64,000 nt of DNA from Ulota crispa (taxonomy: Eukaryota; Streptophyta; Bryopsida; Orthotrichales; Orthotrichaceae), in NCBI GenBank assembly GCA_963920765.1, contig OY987245.1, forward strand, positions 13,780,727-13,844,726, read 5' to 3'. The notes beneath the pieces are model-generated. The model saw only the letters and a program-made list of their open reading frames with translations. It ran no database searches and was not told where the DNA came from. A program made the translations under genes and the position numbers. This document shows positions 46,183 through 57,628 of this stretch, in pieces (within the stretch, counting starts at the first letter, position 1; every line of letters begins with the position of its first letter).

Positions 46183-47163
46183 CCGCGTTTGAAGTGGTTC
46201 GTATGCCGGTATCCATATTCGTCCACGCCAACGTAGTCAATGGGCTCCATCTACAGAGCATTCACTAATTGTAATCAGTAGGCCCCATTCTTTTGGTGGT
46301 CGGTGTTCGCCATCCATAACAGCCTTTTGCATCTTCCAATATCGATGATTTGTTTTGAATCCTGCATCCCACAATGCAATCATCTCTGCGTCTGCAAATG
46401 GACATATGGGACGTGGTGTCATCATTGACTCCGTAGCCGCGATTACCTTTTCCGAATCCGCATCGCCATCTTTTATCCATGCGGATTTTGCAACCACTTT
46501 CAAAGTGTTACCATCTCCTTCTAATAGTTGATGATGTCGGTTCATGATCCGATCATCATTCATATCGTTGGGAGTGTCTTGTTTGCGACGGGAAAGTGCA
46601 TCTGATTGAGCTTGCTCTCTTTCAGGTTTATGCACTATCTCAAAGCTAAAGTCATTCAACTCATAAGCCCAATGCATTTGCCGCTCTTCCAAATGTTGCT
46701 TCTTTTGGAAATAAGCCAAATTACGATGGTTCGACCATACCTCAAAATGTTGTCCAGCAAGCTCCGTACGCCATTCACGAATGCAACAAATAACTGCTAA
46801 TATCTCCTTGTCATGAATTGGATAGTTAGATTCGGCTGAACTGTGTTTTTTTGAAAAATAAACAACCGCGTGCCAAAGTTCATCCACCTTCTGCATCAAA
46901 GTGCCACCAACCGCATATCCAGAGGAATCACATTCAATTGCCGTTTCCAATCCTGGGGTCCATTTTGCTAATACTGGTGCATTTACCAAAGCTTCCTTCA
47001 ACCGATCAAATGCAAGTTGACAATCTGATGTCCAATTGAAAGATTGGTCTTTTCGCGTTAATCGAGTAAGTGGTTCTGCAATATTTGCGTATCCATCTAT
47101 AAATTGTCGATAATAATTGCAAAAGCTCAAAAAACCACGGACTCCTTTCACCTTCTTTAGCGG
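46183..47163 (-). pseudogene. E2 RNase H and connection, 3' part of RT
   Basis: After the solo LTR the frame resumes with KGVRGFLSFCNYYRQFIDGY (connection) and NWTSDCQLAFDRLKEAL. RNase H residues follow: ECDSSGYAVGG, DKEILAVICCIREWR and SNHRNL (Asn where TDH is usual), ending DALSRR. One TGA at 46,237-46,239 (probably former TGG) separates it from the in-frame integrase start. It removes RNA from the hybrid during cDNA synthesis. Confidence 0.88.
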
Positions 47164-49324
47164 TGTCGGGTGAAGAGGGGCGCGCCTTGGGAACACGCAG
47201 GGTGTCTTGCTGCGATCGTGCGTTGCCGACTGAAAACGTTGTCAATCTTGATTTTCTCTTCAAATCTTCAGTCTTTAGTCTTCCATTGGCCTATCCTGTG
47301 GCTGGCTCTAAGGGTATAAGGGTCAAGGTAGGGATAAGAGCCCACTGGATACGGGACGGGTAGATCGGGACAGCAGACACGAGCTGCCGTCCGTATGACG
47401 GGATCCTAAAATCAAATTCACGATCTGCTGGCCAAAACTCCAGATCGTGAGAACAGAGCAAGTCTCGACCATGTGGGTGATCAATCCCACTTCGTCACCA
47501 CGACAATAAATGGGGTTAAGTTTGGTTTAACCCAAACTGCCCGCAACAAGGTTTACAAAACAGAATGGAAATGAATTGACAAACGAGCCTCCAAAACCGG
47601 CTAGGAATAACAAAGCCACATCCCACACATACAAAAAAAATAAACCCAAAACATTCCTCTTGAAATCTTCATATCTTCAGATCTTCAAGTCTTCATGTCT
47701 TCAAGTCTTCAAGTCTTCATGTTTTAATAAAAACAATGGGGAAAATCACAAATAACAAGTCCTAGAAAAGGCAGTAACCTTCTATCTAATGCCACAGATG
47801 GCTCAAAGATTCAAATGCTAAGTGTAATAGCAATTTGAAAAGCTCTCCTAACCTTCTAACATCCCTCCAAATTTCAACTCAATCTAAGATACTGTCCAAA
47901 AGTTATGCGAGTTCAAAGTAGAGGCTCTTCTTCCTCTTTACAAACTAAACACTGCCTCTAAAAAACCTCTATAACTTTTGTTCTATACATCACCCATAGA
48001 AACGTAATATCAATTTAGAAAGATGATATCACTGGCTTCAATCCATAAAATTTGCACTTCAAAACAAAACTTTGTCCGAAAGCTCTAGTCAATCAAAGTG
48101 TGGGTCTCAATTTTTTAGAGAGCACCCAAAACCGCAACTTCTATCCACTATAACTTCTTCAATAAAACTCCAAATGAAATGATTAAAGACAATTTGAAAA
48201 GCTATGACAACAAACTATCACTCCTAAAATTTTGAGAAGAAAATCTCATACTGTCCAAAAGTTGTAGCTCTTCAAAGTCTCGGCTTTCTCCTAACAAAAG
48301 GACAGCCACCTCCAAACCTTCACACTTCCATAACTTTCTCGTCCAAGCTTCAAACTTCAAGTTTAAAGACTTTCTAGAAAGCCAATACTAAGATAAACAC
48401 TCTCTCCAAATCTTGTTGCAAAATGATATACAGATCATAAGTTATCGCTTGTCGAAGTCTCAGCCTTTCTTCATAGTTTGGCTTTTTGACTCCAAAATTC
48501 AAACACTCATAACTTTTGCATCACAACTCCAAATCAAACTTGCAAACTCATTTTGGAAAGGTAATCACACAAGGAACAACCTCCTCAAATTTCAATTCAA
48601 AATCACGTATACACAGAAAAAAATCTCCCATCAAAGTTTCGGGATTTTTCCCCTTCTTCTCACCAACACTCATACACTAACTTCCAACAACTAAGGGATC
48701 TTTCCTCCACAATTTCGACCCTATCTAAGGTAGGGAGGTGGGGCACATCAGCCCATGCTCCTCCTTATCCTAACCCCACCATAGATGCCAAAACCCTTTT
48801 CCTTTCACACCTTTCCCATTGACTTCTAAATCCTTAGTATTTTTATTCAAACAAAGGCAAAATATATGAGCCTTCCAAAATCTCTAGATAAACATATGAA
48901 AATGATTAAATTACAAAATAAACACCATCGTAAAATGGCCACGTGCTCTTGCGAGCATATAATAGCGTCAAACGCTTGTCTTCAGTTGCCAAGTCGTGGA
49001 CTTGGTTGGCTGGAAAAGCGGTCGTTTCTGGCCGCCCGCCGGTCCGGGTTCGAATCCCATCGAACTCGTCGAGCGGTGATGGCGGCTCACGGCTTGGCAG
49101 CTAGTGAGGCAGGAAATTGGCCCAGCCAACCCGCTACCTACCCCCCTGAGCTGTGCATGTGACAAGACGGCGCAGCGCATTGGAATCTATGGCCGCTGCG
49201 CTGTCACCAAATCGTGGTCCTCACCACGACCACCCCTTTTGCCTCAACTGTTGATTTATTGAAATCAACACAAACATAAAGAAATAACAGCTATTTACAT
49301 GATGGAGGGAAGTCCATCAGGACA
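47164..49324 (-). mobile_element. Solo LTR of E3 family inside E2 pol
   Basis: About 2.16 kb, reverse orientation to the E3 LTRs and homologous along its whole length. It is flanked by GCGG on both sides (47,160-47,163 and 49,325-49,328), or AGCGG if the last base of the LTR is counted in. E2's reverse transcriptase reads up to it on one side and the connection region continues on the other. A single LTR with a target duplication means LTR-LTR recombination removed the internal part. It is less decayed and GC-richer than the E3 LTRs. Confidence 0.92.
49047..49057 (+). promoter_or_regulatory. tRNA B-box-like sequence in the LTR
   Basis: GGTTCGAATCC matches the Pol III B-box consensus GGTTCGANNCC. 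About 35 bp upstream, TGGTTGGCTGGAAAAGCGG loosely resembles an A box. It lies on the strand opposite to LTR transcription. The T stem pairs only partly, so it is not a functional tRNA gene. In the older E3 LTRs the same site has decayed (complement AGTTCAAATCC at about 41,850). Confidence 0.4.
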
Positions 49325-50111
49325 GCGGCTCCCATTTCTGAATGGCTTCAAGTTTCTTCGGGTCAGCCCGCAATCCCTTACCAGTTTCTACCAGATATTC
49401 AAGATACTTAATGCTACTAGCTTCAAATTCACTTTTATCAAAATCAAGTTGAAGCCCTGCGTCAGCAAGTTTACGAATGATCCTAAGCACATTGTCGCGG
49501 TGTTCTTTTTGTGTATCACTATAAATGACCACGTCATCTATATATGCAAAACTACATACATCTAGTTCATCTCGAAGTACCCAGTTGATGTATCGCTGAA
49601 ATGTTGCGGGTGCACCAGTGAGCCCAAATGGCGTGACTAGCCATTCGTATAGACTAAAACGTGTGTTGAACGCCGTCTTCCACTCATCACCTTCTTTGAC
49701 TCGTATTCAATGAAATGCAGAGATGACATCAACCTTCAAGATGTACTTGGCTGTAGCAATAGTCCTCAATATCTCGTCAATGCGCGGGATCGGATAGTTG
49801 TCCTTTTGATTTATTTCGTTCAATCGACAATAATCAACACAAAATCGTAATCCTCCACCAGGTTTCTTAACAAATATCACTGGGGCTGCTGCAGGCGAAT
49901 TGCTTACACAAATGAAGCCATTGTCCAATAATTCCGTAAGAATCTTGCGTAGTATTAATAGCTGATCCTTGGACATTTGGTATAATGGCATTGCAGGGAT
50001 GTCGTCGTTGGTCTTCCTTTCAACAAGATTGATTTCGTGATCGACCCCTTTCCTGTGTGGCGGCAACGACTTCGCGTCTTGCCGATCGAAGGCATCAATA
50101 ACTGGCATCAA
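49325..50111 (-). pseudogene. E2 reverse transcriptase
   Basis: Palm and finger motifs appear in order: ELLDNGFICVSNSPAAAPVI, FVKKPGGGLRFCVDYCRLNE, YPIPRIDEIL, then WLVTPFGLTGAPATFQRYIN and the catalytic AYIDDVVIYSD (YIDD codons at 49,533-49,544). One TGA at about 49,709 (from CGA by C-to-T) breaks an otherwise continuous frame shared with the protease upstream. The solo LTR cuts it after LEAIQKWE. Copies the element RNA into cDNA. Confidence 0.92.
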
Positions 50112-50690
50112 TTAGTCTGGAGCATATTGCGCAGGATCCTTGTACACCTTTTGTTGGAGCGCCTTCTGAATGTCAACCAAGCTAGCAGTAAAAATCTGTA
50201 CAGGTTCATCGCTAGTTTGCAAAGTCCGGATTGTTGCTGCTTGTGTTTCCCGAATTGGTTCCAATATAATGGGTCGAGTCTTGACAATCATCTTGAAAGG
50301 CTTCCGAATGCAAACCTCATCTTTAGCAGGTCGAATGCTAGCGTCATGTCGCTCCATCCAGCCTTTTCCAAAGATGACATCATCAATTTGTCCGGGAATA
50401 ACATATGCAACAATCCTTTCTTCTATATTGTTGATATCAACTTTAAATGTTGCTATGCGTTGAATCATAGATTGCTCCTTTATGATTGTAACTTGTTCGA
50501 GGGGTCTTGGTTTGATTGGTGTAGAATCTAATCTGTTTTTCTTAACAAATTGCTCAGACACGGTTGCAAAGCATTGGCATCCAGAGTCGCATAAAGCACG
50601 AGTGGATAAAATTGAATTGATCAAAATATCAATGTACATACCATTCGTGTCAAGATTCTTATGTGAACGCCAACTTTTCAACTTCAACAA
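50112..50690 (-). pseudogene. E2 protease and pol N-terminus
   Basis: The retropepsin active site reads ALCDSGCQCF (Asp-Ser-Gly intact), with a later VIFGKGWMERHDA block corresponding to the 'ILG' region. About 192 codons, ending at TAA (one C-to-T step from CAA) and continuing in the same frame as the reverse transcriptase. The frame is open upstream across the end of gag, overlapping it by about 20 nt in the -1 frame. It has no ATG of its own at the start, consistent with translation by -1 frameshifting. Confidence 0.85.
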
Positions 50691-50728
50691 CTTGCCTACA
50701 CGCTTTTGACTGAGTTTTTTGCCGGAAG

Positions 50729-51823
50729 CTACTCGTTTTCCAACTCCTTTTCAGAGTCAGAAGTCTCCACCTCTTTGACCTCCTTTATGACAACATTACT
50801 CTTCTTTTTTATTGCGCGCACCTTCGTGGTCTTCTCCACGTCTTCTTTTTTAATCTTTTCTTCAGCATCATTCTTCTTTGACGAACAATCGTTTGCGCGG
50901 TGGCCATGCTTCAAACATAAAAAGCATCAACCTTCCTGTTGGCACTTTTCTTGTTCATCCGGCGTCAGGCATCTTCGAAGCTTTCCTACTTGAATGGTAG
51001 GCGTCCAATCCATCTCATCTCCACCGGGCCACACGTGATTTGTTGTTGCCATTGGAGATGCACGGCCTTTCTGATATTGAAGGCAATCGAGTTGAGAACC
51101 AACTACCAACAAAGCCTACACAAAAGTGCCGTAATGAACATACGTGACGGGCCCGATCATTGCGCGTTGCATCTCCACGTTGAGAGCACCTCAAAGATAT
51201 CTAATTTTCACCATGTCAGGAACCATGGTAAGCTGACTTTCACCAAGCTCTTTCTCAAACTTGGGCAAAAAAGTTGCAAACAATTCTTTGCTTTGCTTCA
51301 TTGCCTGAAGCCTATTCAACGCCCGCGCCGCTGCATTTGGGTCGATAAAAACGCTGTCAAGATGCTGAACAAAAGTTCTTGCATCACAGCCCGGTTGGTT
51401 TTGATAGAATGATGCTATCATTAACTGCGCTTTTGCCTCCATTCTAGTGAACAAATACGCCGCTTGGTCTTGGAGTGTCACAAGTACTACCCCATCAATT
51501 CGAAGCTTGTTATCAACTTCGACCTTCCACATCGGATAGCTCTTCCGACTACCATCGAATTTCAAGATGTCCGGCAATTGTTTACGCAACACAGGAGCAG
51601 TAACTTCATACTGCTATTGTTGCAAAGATTGCGGCATCATCTGTGACAAAGATGGACCTCCTAATTGCTTTTCAGCTTTTTGTGAAGCAGCAAGTTCTGA
51701 ACGCAACCTCATAATCTCCCGTCGATAGTCCTCCTCCGTATATTTTTTTTGCTGCTGCTGCTGCAAGATCTCCTCGTTGGAAAGCGCGTTGTCCCCCATC
51801 TCCAAAAAATAGACATGCTTCAA
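50729..51823 (-). pseudogene. E2 gag
   Basis: One frame of about 364 codons with four stops (two TAG, two TGA), each reachable by a single transition. It starts near 51,823; the first clear ATG is MGDNALSNEEILQQQQQ at about 51,801. The capsid part contains LPDILKFDGSRKSYPMWKVE, YLFTRMEAKAQLMI and DPNAAARALNRLQAMKQ, the retrotransposon gag fold of fungal-type chromoviruses. The nucleocapsid has a canonical CCHC knuckle CFLCLKHGHRANDC (50,885-50,924), then a Lys/Glu-rich tail. Confidence 0.85.
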
Positions 51824-51988
51824 TCAACGTCTTTAAGCTTTGCAAAGCTTACCTTTGCGTCCCAGTTCTGTAGTCGTCTCCTATCGTTACTACGAAGGTG
51901 GATAAAGTCCTCAATCAACTCGTCCAAGTTTTGCCGTTTGAAAAGCAAAGGTGGATTAAGCCCTTTCAGAGAGCGAATTTCTGGATTA
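51824..51988 (-). other. E2 leader next to 5' LTR
   Basis: About 165 bp between the 5' LTR and gag. Right after the LTR, the minus strand reads TAATCCAGAAATTCGCTC where the primer-binding site should be. It does not match the initiator-Met complement (TGGTATCAGAG), so the primer tRNA is unknown. Confidence 0.5.
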
Positions 51989-52220
51989 TGTAAGAGTATA
52001 GATGTCAAAACAAACATTTACTACTGAGTAAAATATAATATTGATCTAGAAATTAAGTTTACAATGAATAAGTGTTTACTTATATATTAATCTCTGTCTA
52101 GCTTTTACTTTAACTAACTAAAAATAAAAGTTCTTTTACTTTAAGTTCTATCTTTGAACTGAAGTTATTTTAGACTAACGAGTGTACATCTGAGTTTCTA
52201 ACTGGACTTAGCCCATGACA
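51989..52220 (-). mobile_element. E2 5' LTR (right copy)
   Basis: 232 bp, same termini as the left copy and the same length; followed by the ATATC duplication at 52,221-52,225. About 95% identical to the left LTR by eye. Confidence 0.93.
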
Positions 52221-53430
52221 ATATCTTTTCCTCCAAAATCTTCAACAACCCCAAGGTCTATCTTGAAGACCACTAAGAACAACAAAGACAACGCTCTTGA
52301 TGAACTCATCAAGAGTTTTCAAGAGCTAAAGGTAGAGTTTATCAAGTTGAAAAAGTCTCAGGCATCTAACTTTTTTTCTTCGTCACAGCCATCTGATGGA
52401 GGAAAGACATTCCCTTGGAAATGTATATGGCATGGCAAGAGCAAGCAAGATGGCAAGCATCGTCTTGGAGACTACAAAGAGTGTATCGAAGCCTTGAAAG
52501 ATGGCATTGTCAAATTCATTGACGACAAGCTTCATGATTCATCCATAAAAGCGCCATTGAAGACCAATATTGGCAGATGAGGGATGATGAAGCTTGTGGA
52601 GGGAAAGATGGAATGATCTAGTTCCATACATGTGCGCGAGGCTGATTCATACCACATTGAGGTAGAGCAACACTCGATTGAAGCCTCACTTGCTCAAAGA
52701 GCTACGCTGATGAAACAAGATGCCCAAGTCGTCAGAAATGTAATTGAATGAGAAGATCCAGTTGATGCAAGCAGCATTAAAGCATTTTTAGAGAATGATC
52801 AAGCCAACGTTGATCACTATGAGGCTTCAGTTGAAAAGAAGAATGGGAGAGGTGAAGTTGAAGATGGTGAAGAGCGTTTATTAAAGAAGAAGGCTCAAGC
52901 GCAGAAAGATTCTGCAAATGAGTTGAAGCGCAGAGTTTAAACGCGCTCAAAGACACAAAGTCCAAGCTTTGTGCATCCCAAAGATGATTCACTTTTTAAT
53001 AGAGACTGAAGACAATCTAGCGACAGTGGAAGAAGCCATGAGAAAGAAAACTCCGGTAAATTAAAAAAGAAGAGCCCTATTTACAAGCTCCAGTCTAATT
53101 TTGAGACTTCAATTGACATGAAGGGAGTATTGGAGGAGAGGATCTTAGATGCCAAGATCTAGTTTGCATTGAGGGAAGCACTTGGCATAGCTAGGAAAGA
53201 CTGCTATGAGCTGATCATCAATATCATCAAGCAAAAGAGACAAATGATAATAGAGACTGTGATGGTGAGTGCTTTGGACATTCACATAACCATCGATGAA
53301 GAAGTTGAGATTGGCGAAGTTTTTATTATGATAGGAGACCATGAGACTCAATGCGATACAGTCACACTTACAGAGTTCGGCAAAAAAAAAGCTAGAGAAG
53401 GTGCAGTGTTCAAGTGCAAATGCTAATGAA
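52221..53430 (+). pseudogene. E3 gag, C-terminal part
   Basis: Resumes the gag frame after E2 (FPPKSSTTPRSILKTTKNNK; LKVEFIKLKKSQASNFF). It contains CIWHGKSKQDGKHRLGDYKEC, a Cys/His segment that may be a zinc knuckle or its remnant, then Lys/Glu-rich coiled-coil-like sequence (LLKKKAQAQKDSANELKRR). Frequent stops. The stretch at 53,169-53,426 (ALGIARKDCYELIINIIKQK) belongs to the region between gag and protease. Confidence 0.6.
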
Positions 53431-53549
53431 GCGAAAGTTTAGACATTTGATGATGCAGTTTTAAAAGTTGAAGCTAAGACCTTTGAGTTCAGCTGTGATC
53501 ATTTTATTGATGGATTTTAAGATGTCGAGACTAAGTTTCAGCTGTCACA

Positions 53550-53970
53550 TTAGGCTAGAGTCACTACTGAGACAATGGTGAAGCTTGGTGGATTGGATGA
53601 GCTTGTTTTGGCCCTTAATGATCATGGTTCAGAGATCAACATTATATCTCGCAAATCTATGAAAAGGGCAAATGACCAATTGACACAGACCATGGCTGGA
53701 TGATGAAAGCAGCCAAGCATGGGCGTAATTCATTATATGGAATTTGTCTTTTGGTGCCAGCAAAAATTAGAGATGTGGAAGTTGAGCAAAATTTCATTGT
53801 TCAAAACTCTGAGGCATATTCAGTGCTATTGGGCCAACTTTTCATTACTGCTTTACGCATAGAGACTAAAGTATTAGATGATAGATCTCACTATGCTCGA
53901 ATTTGAAGCATGGATGGGAAAAAATTAGTGCAGTTTTTAATTGTGAGAATTGACAATGAGAGGTATTGAA
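53550..53970 (+). pseudogene. E3 protease
   Basis: LVLALNDHGSEINIISRK carries the Asp of an aspartic protease in an Asp-His-Gly context. It is followed by LVPAKIRDVEVEQNFIVQNS and SVLLGQLFITALR, the 'vILGqpfi' block, and a terminal VLDDRSHYARI. The order and spacing of a retropepsin-like domain are clear. A TGATGA after the first block shifts the reading. Inactive. Confidence 0.65.
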
Positions 53971-54499
53971 TGCAACTTAGAAAAGTACATGTGCCGACTT
54001 CTCTAAACATCCCGGATTTCTAGAGGATACACGTGGGATGTGGGAATCTATGGGTGCCAAAAAAATTGTGACTAGAGAATTCTCCAATGTACATACTGCT
54101 TTCAAGTGTGGATTTTTAAGCGTGACAAAGTGTAAATTTGCAAGTTTTATGGATGTCAAAAACTTAGACCATATACATAGAAAGTTTATCAAAAAAAAGG
54201 AAAAAAAACCTAAAAAAAATGAAAGTTTTTGAAGAAGATGAGAGCATTATCGGTGTGTATGAAAATAATGGCATGCTAGATGATATTTTGCAAACTTTGC
54301 AAGATTTGAAGACAAATGAGAATGCAAAACTGACTACTTATTATTTTGTTGATGTCCCTACAATTGTAATGCATCATGAGGTTTCTATAGCAATGACAAA
54401 GCTTTGTTGTTCCAACATTAATAGATATAAATCAGATATTGCAGTCCATACCAAGTACAAGACTGTGGCCAAGAAGATGAAGCCAGTGGCTATTTAGTT

Positions 54500-55560
54500 A
54501 TCATTTGACACTGATGATCACATCAAATAAGCTGAAAAAGAGCCAAGTTTGAGAGAATCAAGAAGAATTGAATATAAATTCATTAAAAAGACTCTAGCTA
54601 ACCTTAAGATTGGTGGAGCTGGTTTTTTTGTTGAGCCAGAGAAAAAGAAGTTTTAAGATATGCTTTTGATGCATGGAAAGGCTTTTGCTTCTTCTTTAGA
54701 TGAGATTGGGTGTGTGCAACCAAGTATTGTGGCACCAATGGTTATATTCATAGTACGATATATACCATGAGATTTGAAGCTTATTCCAGTGCCTAGAATT
54801 CTATTACCAAAGTTAGTGGAGTTGCTCAAAGAAAATACACGCTTGGGCATACTAGAATTTCAATAATTCCATATTCAAACCGTTGGTTTACTATGCCAAA
54901 TTAATGAAGAGCATTGTGATTCATCCAAGATATGCAGCTTGTAAACAAAGTTAAAATCAAAAACAAAGGATCAGACCCTATTGTTGACAAAGTGGCGGAG
55001 GCACTTGCTGAACACGCAATCTATTCTATTGGAAATCTATACTTTGGTTATGATTAATTTCAACTTGCTGCTCAAAGCAAGGATTTGACAACCATGAAGA
55101 CTCCTCTTGGATTGATGTGTATGTGCACATTGCCTCAAGGCGCTATTAATTTAATGGCATACATGCAAAAAGCTATGAATTAGATTTAAAGAGACTTTGT
55201 GGTAAAGAAAACCATATTTTTTGTGGATGGTATCTCAATAAAAGGATGCGAGGAGAATCAAAGAGACTTGACAGTACAGAGTGATGGTTGTCATACCTTT
55301 GTGAGCAACCATGTCCATGATGTGGTCCAAATCTTAAACAAACTTGAGGAGGTGAATTTGACTCTATCAATTGATAAGTCAAAATTTTGGATGAATGAAA
55401 TTTTGGTGGTTGGACATTTGTATGGCTCTTATAGAAAAAAATCCAACCTTGAAAATGTTGATGCTATTGGAAAGATTAAAGCATGTAGTAATATCACTGA
55501 AGTAAAGATATTTCTTGGAACTCGTATCTTCTATCACATATGGATTCTCCATTTTGCTCA
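54500..55560 (+). pseudogene. E3 reverse transcriptase
   Basis: Finger and palm segments occur in alternating frames: IPVPRILLPKLVELLKEN (near 54,790), MKTPLGLMCMCTLPQGA (near 55,100), and FFVDGISIKGCEENQRD (near 55,215), where the catalytic 'xxDD' reads VDG, so the second Asp is lost. Then LEEVNLTLSIDKSKFWMNE. The polymerase is dead at the active site as well as broken by stops. Confidence 0.75.
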
Positions 55561-56232
55561 TATATCAGAGCCTCTCTACAAATTGTTGCGTAAGAGGACC
55601 AAATTTACATGGGAGAATGAACAAAATTTGGTTATGGAAAAATTGAAGAGGATTTTTGAGTCGCCACCAGTTCTCACTCATATGAACTATGATTGCAAAA
55701 AGCCAATAATTGTAACTGTTGACACAAGTTCAATTGCCATAGGATGGGCTATTGAACAAAATGATGAGGAAGGCAAAAGATTTATTATTTGATTTGGAAT
55801 AAAGATCTTCACAAAGCGTCAAAGAATATATTTACAAGTGAAGAGAGAACTATGGGGTGCTCCTACAGCTCTAAAAATAGACAGAAACTATTTGATTGGA
55901 ACAGAAGTGGTGCTAGAGACTGACTGCTTATTTTTGCTGGGGATGATAACAATTATTTTTTACCAAATATTGCAATGCTTTGATGGATCGCCTATATAAA
56001 ATCTATGAACCTAGTTCCAGTTCACATTAAAGGCAAAAAGAATTCTATTGCCAATATGTTGTCTAGAACAAAGTATTTCAATAAAGATGAGATGATGGGT
56101 CACAAAGATGTCGATGATTTATTGTATGGAGGCTATATGGTGATGATAGATGCTGAGAGCTCATCCATCAATGCTTTGCCTTTCAAAGCTAAGCTCTATG
56201 AAAGAAATTCAGAGACATTGGATTTTAGTTGA
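55561..56232 (+). pseudogene. E3 connection and RNase H
   Basis: AHISEPLYKLLRKRTKFTW and LERIFESPPVLTHMNYD-type connection sequence lead to the RNase H strand IIVTVDTSSIAIGWAIEQ. The later acidic residues are in VKRELWGAPTALK and VLETDCLFLL. The end is IANMLSRTKYF, the usual 'ADxLSR' terminus. At least three stops in between. Confidence 0.75.
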
Positions 56233-56339
56233 GTACATCGAAGCTGCAAGAAGGCTGGACAGACAAGACATTTGAAGACATCAGACATCAGACATCAGTC
56301 CTATGGATATCTTTTGAGAGAAGGATTTCTATAGAAGAG

Positions 56340-57530
56340 GGTAAAAAGAATTGATGAAGTACCATTGAGAGTGGTGGTGGATTCTAAGACTAAAGCAAAA
56401 GTTCTTAAAGAGATTCTTGATATTTCTTGGGCGGGTCATAGAGATATTTGGGCCACTTACACAAAATCTAAGGAGAAGTTTTAGAAGAAAGGGTTTTATA
56501 AAGAAATTGAAAAGTTTGTAGCTTCTTGTGCGGTGTGTCAATTACAATCTATGGTGCGCCATAGAGATGAGTTGCATCCAACTTACTCTTTAGCGATCCA
56601 TTTCCAATGAATGATAGATTTGGTAACCATGCCAAATGCTATGTAGAGAATGAAATACTTTGTTTTTAGCGTGTGAGGAGCTCTCAAATTTTGTTGGTGG
56701 CAGAGCTTTAATGACTAAGGCCACAAAAAATGTATGCCGATTTATACTCAAAAATATCTTCAGTTGTTATGGCAACATTGGCCAGATGAAAGCTAACAGA
56801 GGGGAATTAAATGCCACTGAAGCCAAAGAGTTCTTCAAACAATATGATGTGCAGTTGAAGCTGACAATGGCTTACATCCCTGAAGCTAACAGCTAGATTG
56901 AGAGAGAATATCTACCAATTAATCAAGCTTTGATTAAAGCCTGTAAAGGCAGAGCAAGTATATAGCCAAAACTACTACCATTTGCTCTTTGGGCTGACAG
57001 AACTACATACAGTATAGTTACTGGTTACATGCCTGTCAAAATTATATATGGACAGAAACCAATTATGCCGGCAGAGGAGAATACTTTGACATGGATGTTT
57101 TTTTCATAAAAAGACAATATAAGCAGGGATAAACTGTTGGAACTTCGCATTCAGCAGCTTGGGAGGTTGCCGGACGATTTTAATTTTGCATTAGAGAAAA
57201 TGAAAATAGCAAGGCTCAACAGTAAAGCGCGATTCGATAAGACATACTAATTGAGGACCATGCAGATTAGAGAGGGCGATTAGATCCTTGTATTTGACAA
57301 TACATGGGAGCATCAGCATAGTACAGTGCGTAAATTTGTAAAGAGATGGTTTGGATCCTACGTTGTGATGAAAGTGCATATCAACGGCACTTATTCACTT
57401 AGAGATTGGAAGGGATTTTTCTGCGAGTATTTGTGGCTAGTAAACGAATCAAAGTCTTTTGTTGAAGTGGAAGATTTCATCATAAAGACCTTGATGAGAT
57501 TTTTGACCCTCAAAAGTTGAGAAACGGCGA
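56340..57530 (+). pseudogene. E3 integrase
   Basis: Zinc-binding part: ILDISWAGHRDIWATY, FVASCAVCQLQSMVRHRDE (HH...CC). The core is badly broken; a segment ATEAKEFFKQYDVQLKLTMAYIPEAN (56,820-56,896) is where the second catalytic part lies, ending at TAG where the Glu-bearing helix should follow. The C-terminal part near 57,320-57,520 includes FVKRWFGSYVVMKVHINGTY, a gypsy integrase tail. Many TAG and TGA stops. Confidence 0.65.
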
Positions 57531-57628
57531 AAGAGTTGAAGATTTGGAAGATGCAGAAGACAACTAAGATATTGAAGATAAACAAATTTGGCACATACTG
57601 GAGAATGTGCAGGTTTAGAGATGATACA

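Larger units (their letters stand above)
44591..52220 (-). mobile_element. E2: chromovirus-type Ty3/gypsy element, complete
   Basis: A full-length element of 7,630 bp including the nested 2.16-kb solo LTR, with 232-bp LTRs and a perfect 5-bp duplication ATATC. Minus-strand coding order is gag (CCHC knuckle), protease, reverse transcriptase (YIDD), RNase H, integrase (DDE) and chromodomain. Its integrase and gag resemble fungal-type chromoviruses, which also occur in mosses and lycophytes. Only about ten nonsense changes interrupt its frames, so it is younger than E3. Confidence 0.92.
43750..57628 (+). mobile_element. E3: Ty3/gypsy retrotransposon body, interrupted by E2
   Basis: The internal region between the two 2.1-kb LTRs. 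Coding order on the plus strand is gag (43,800-44,590, continued from 52,221), protease, reverse transcriptase, RNase H and integrase. It is split by the E2 insertion at 44,591-52,220. E3 is the most decayed of the large elements, with dozens of stops. After the 5' LTR comes TTTAGTGCTTCC...GAAAGAGC, with no standard initiator-Met primer site. Confidence 0.8.

Noticed and set aside
48960-49090. A functional tRNA gene
   Set aside because: B-box is present but the T stem pairs only over about three bases and no acceptor stem or anticodon arm is evident.
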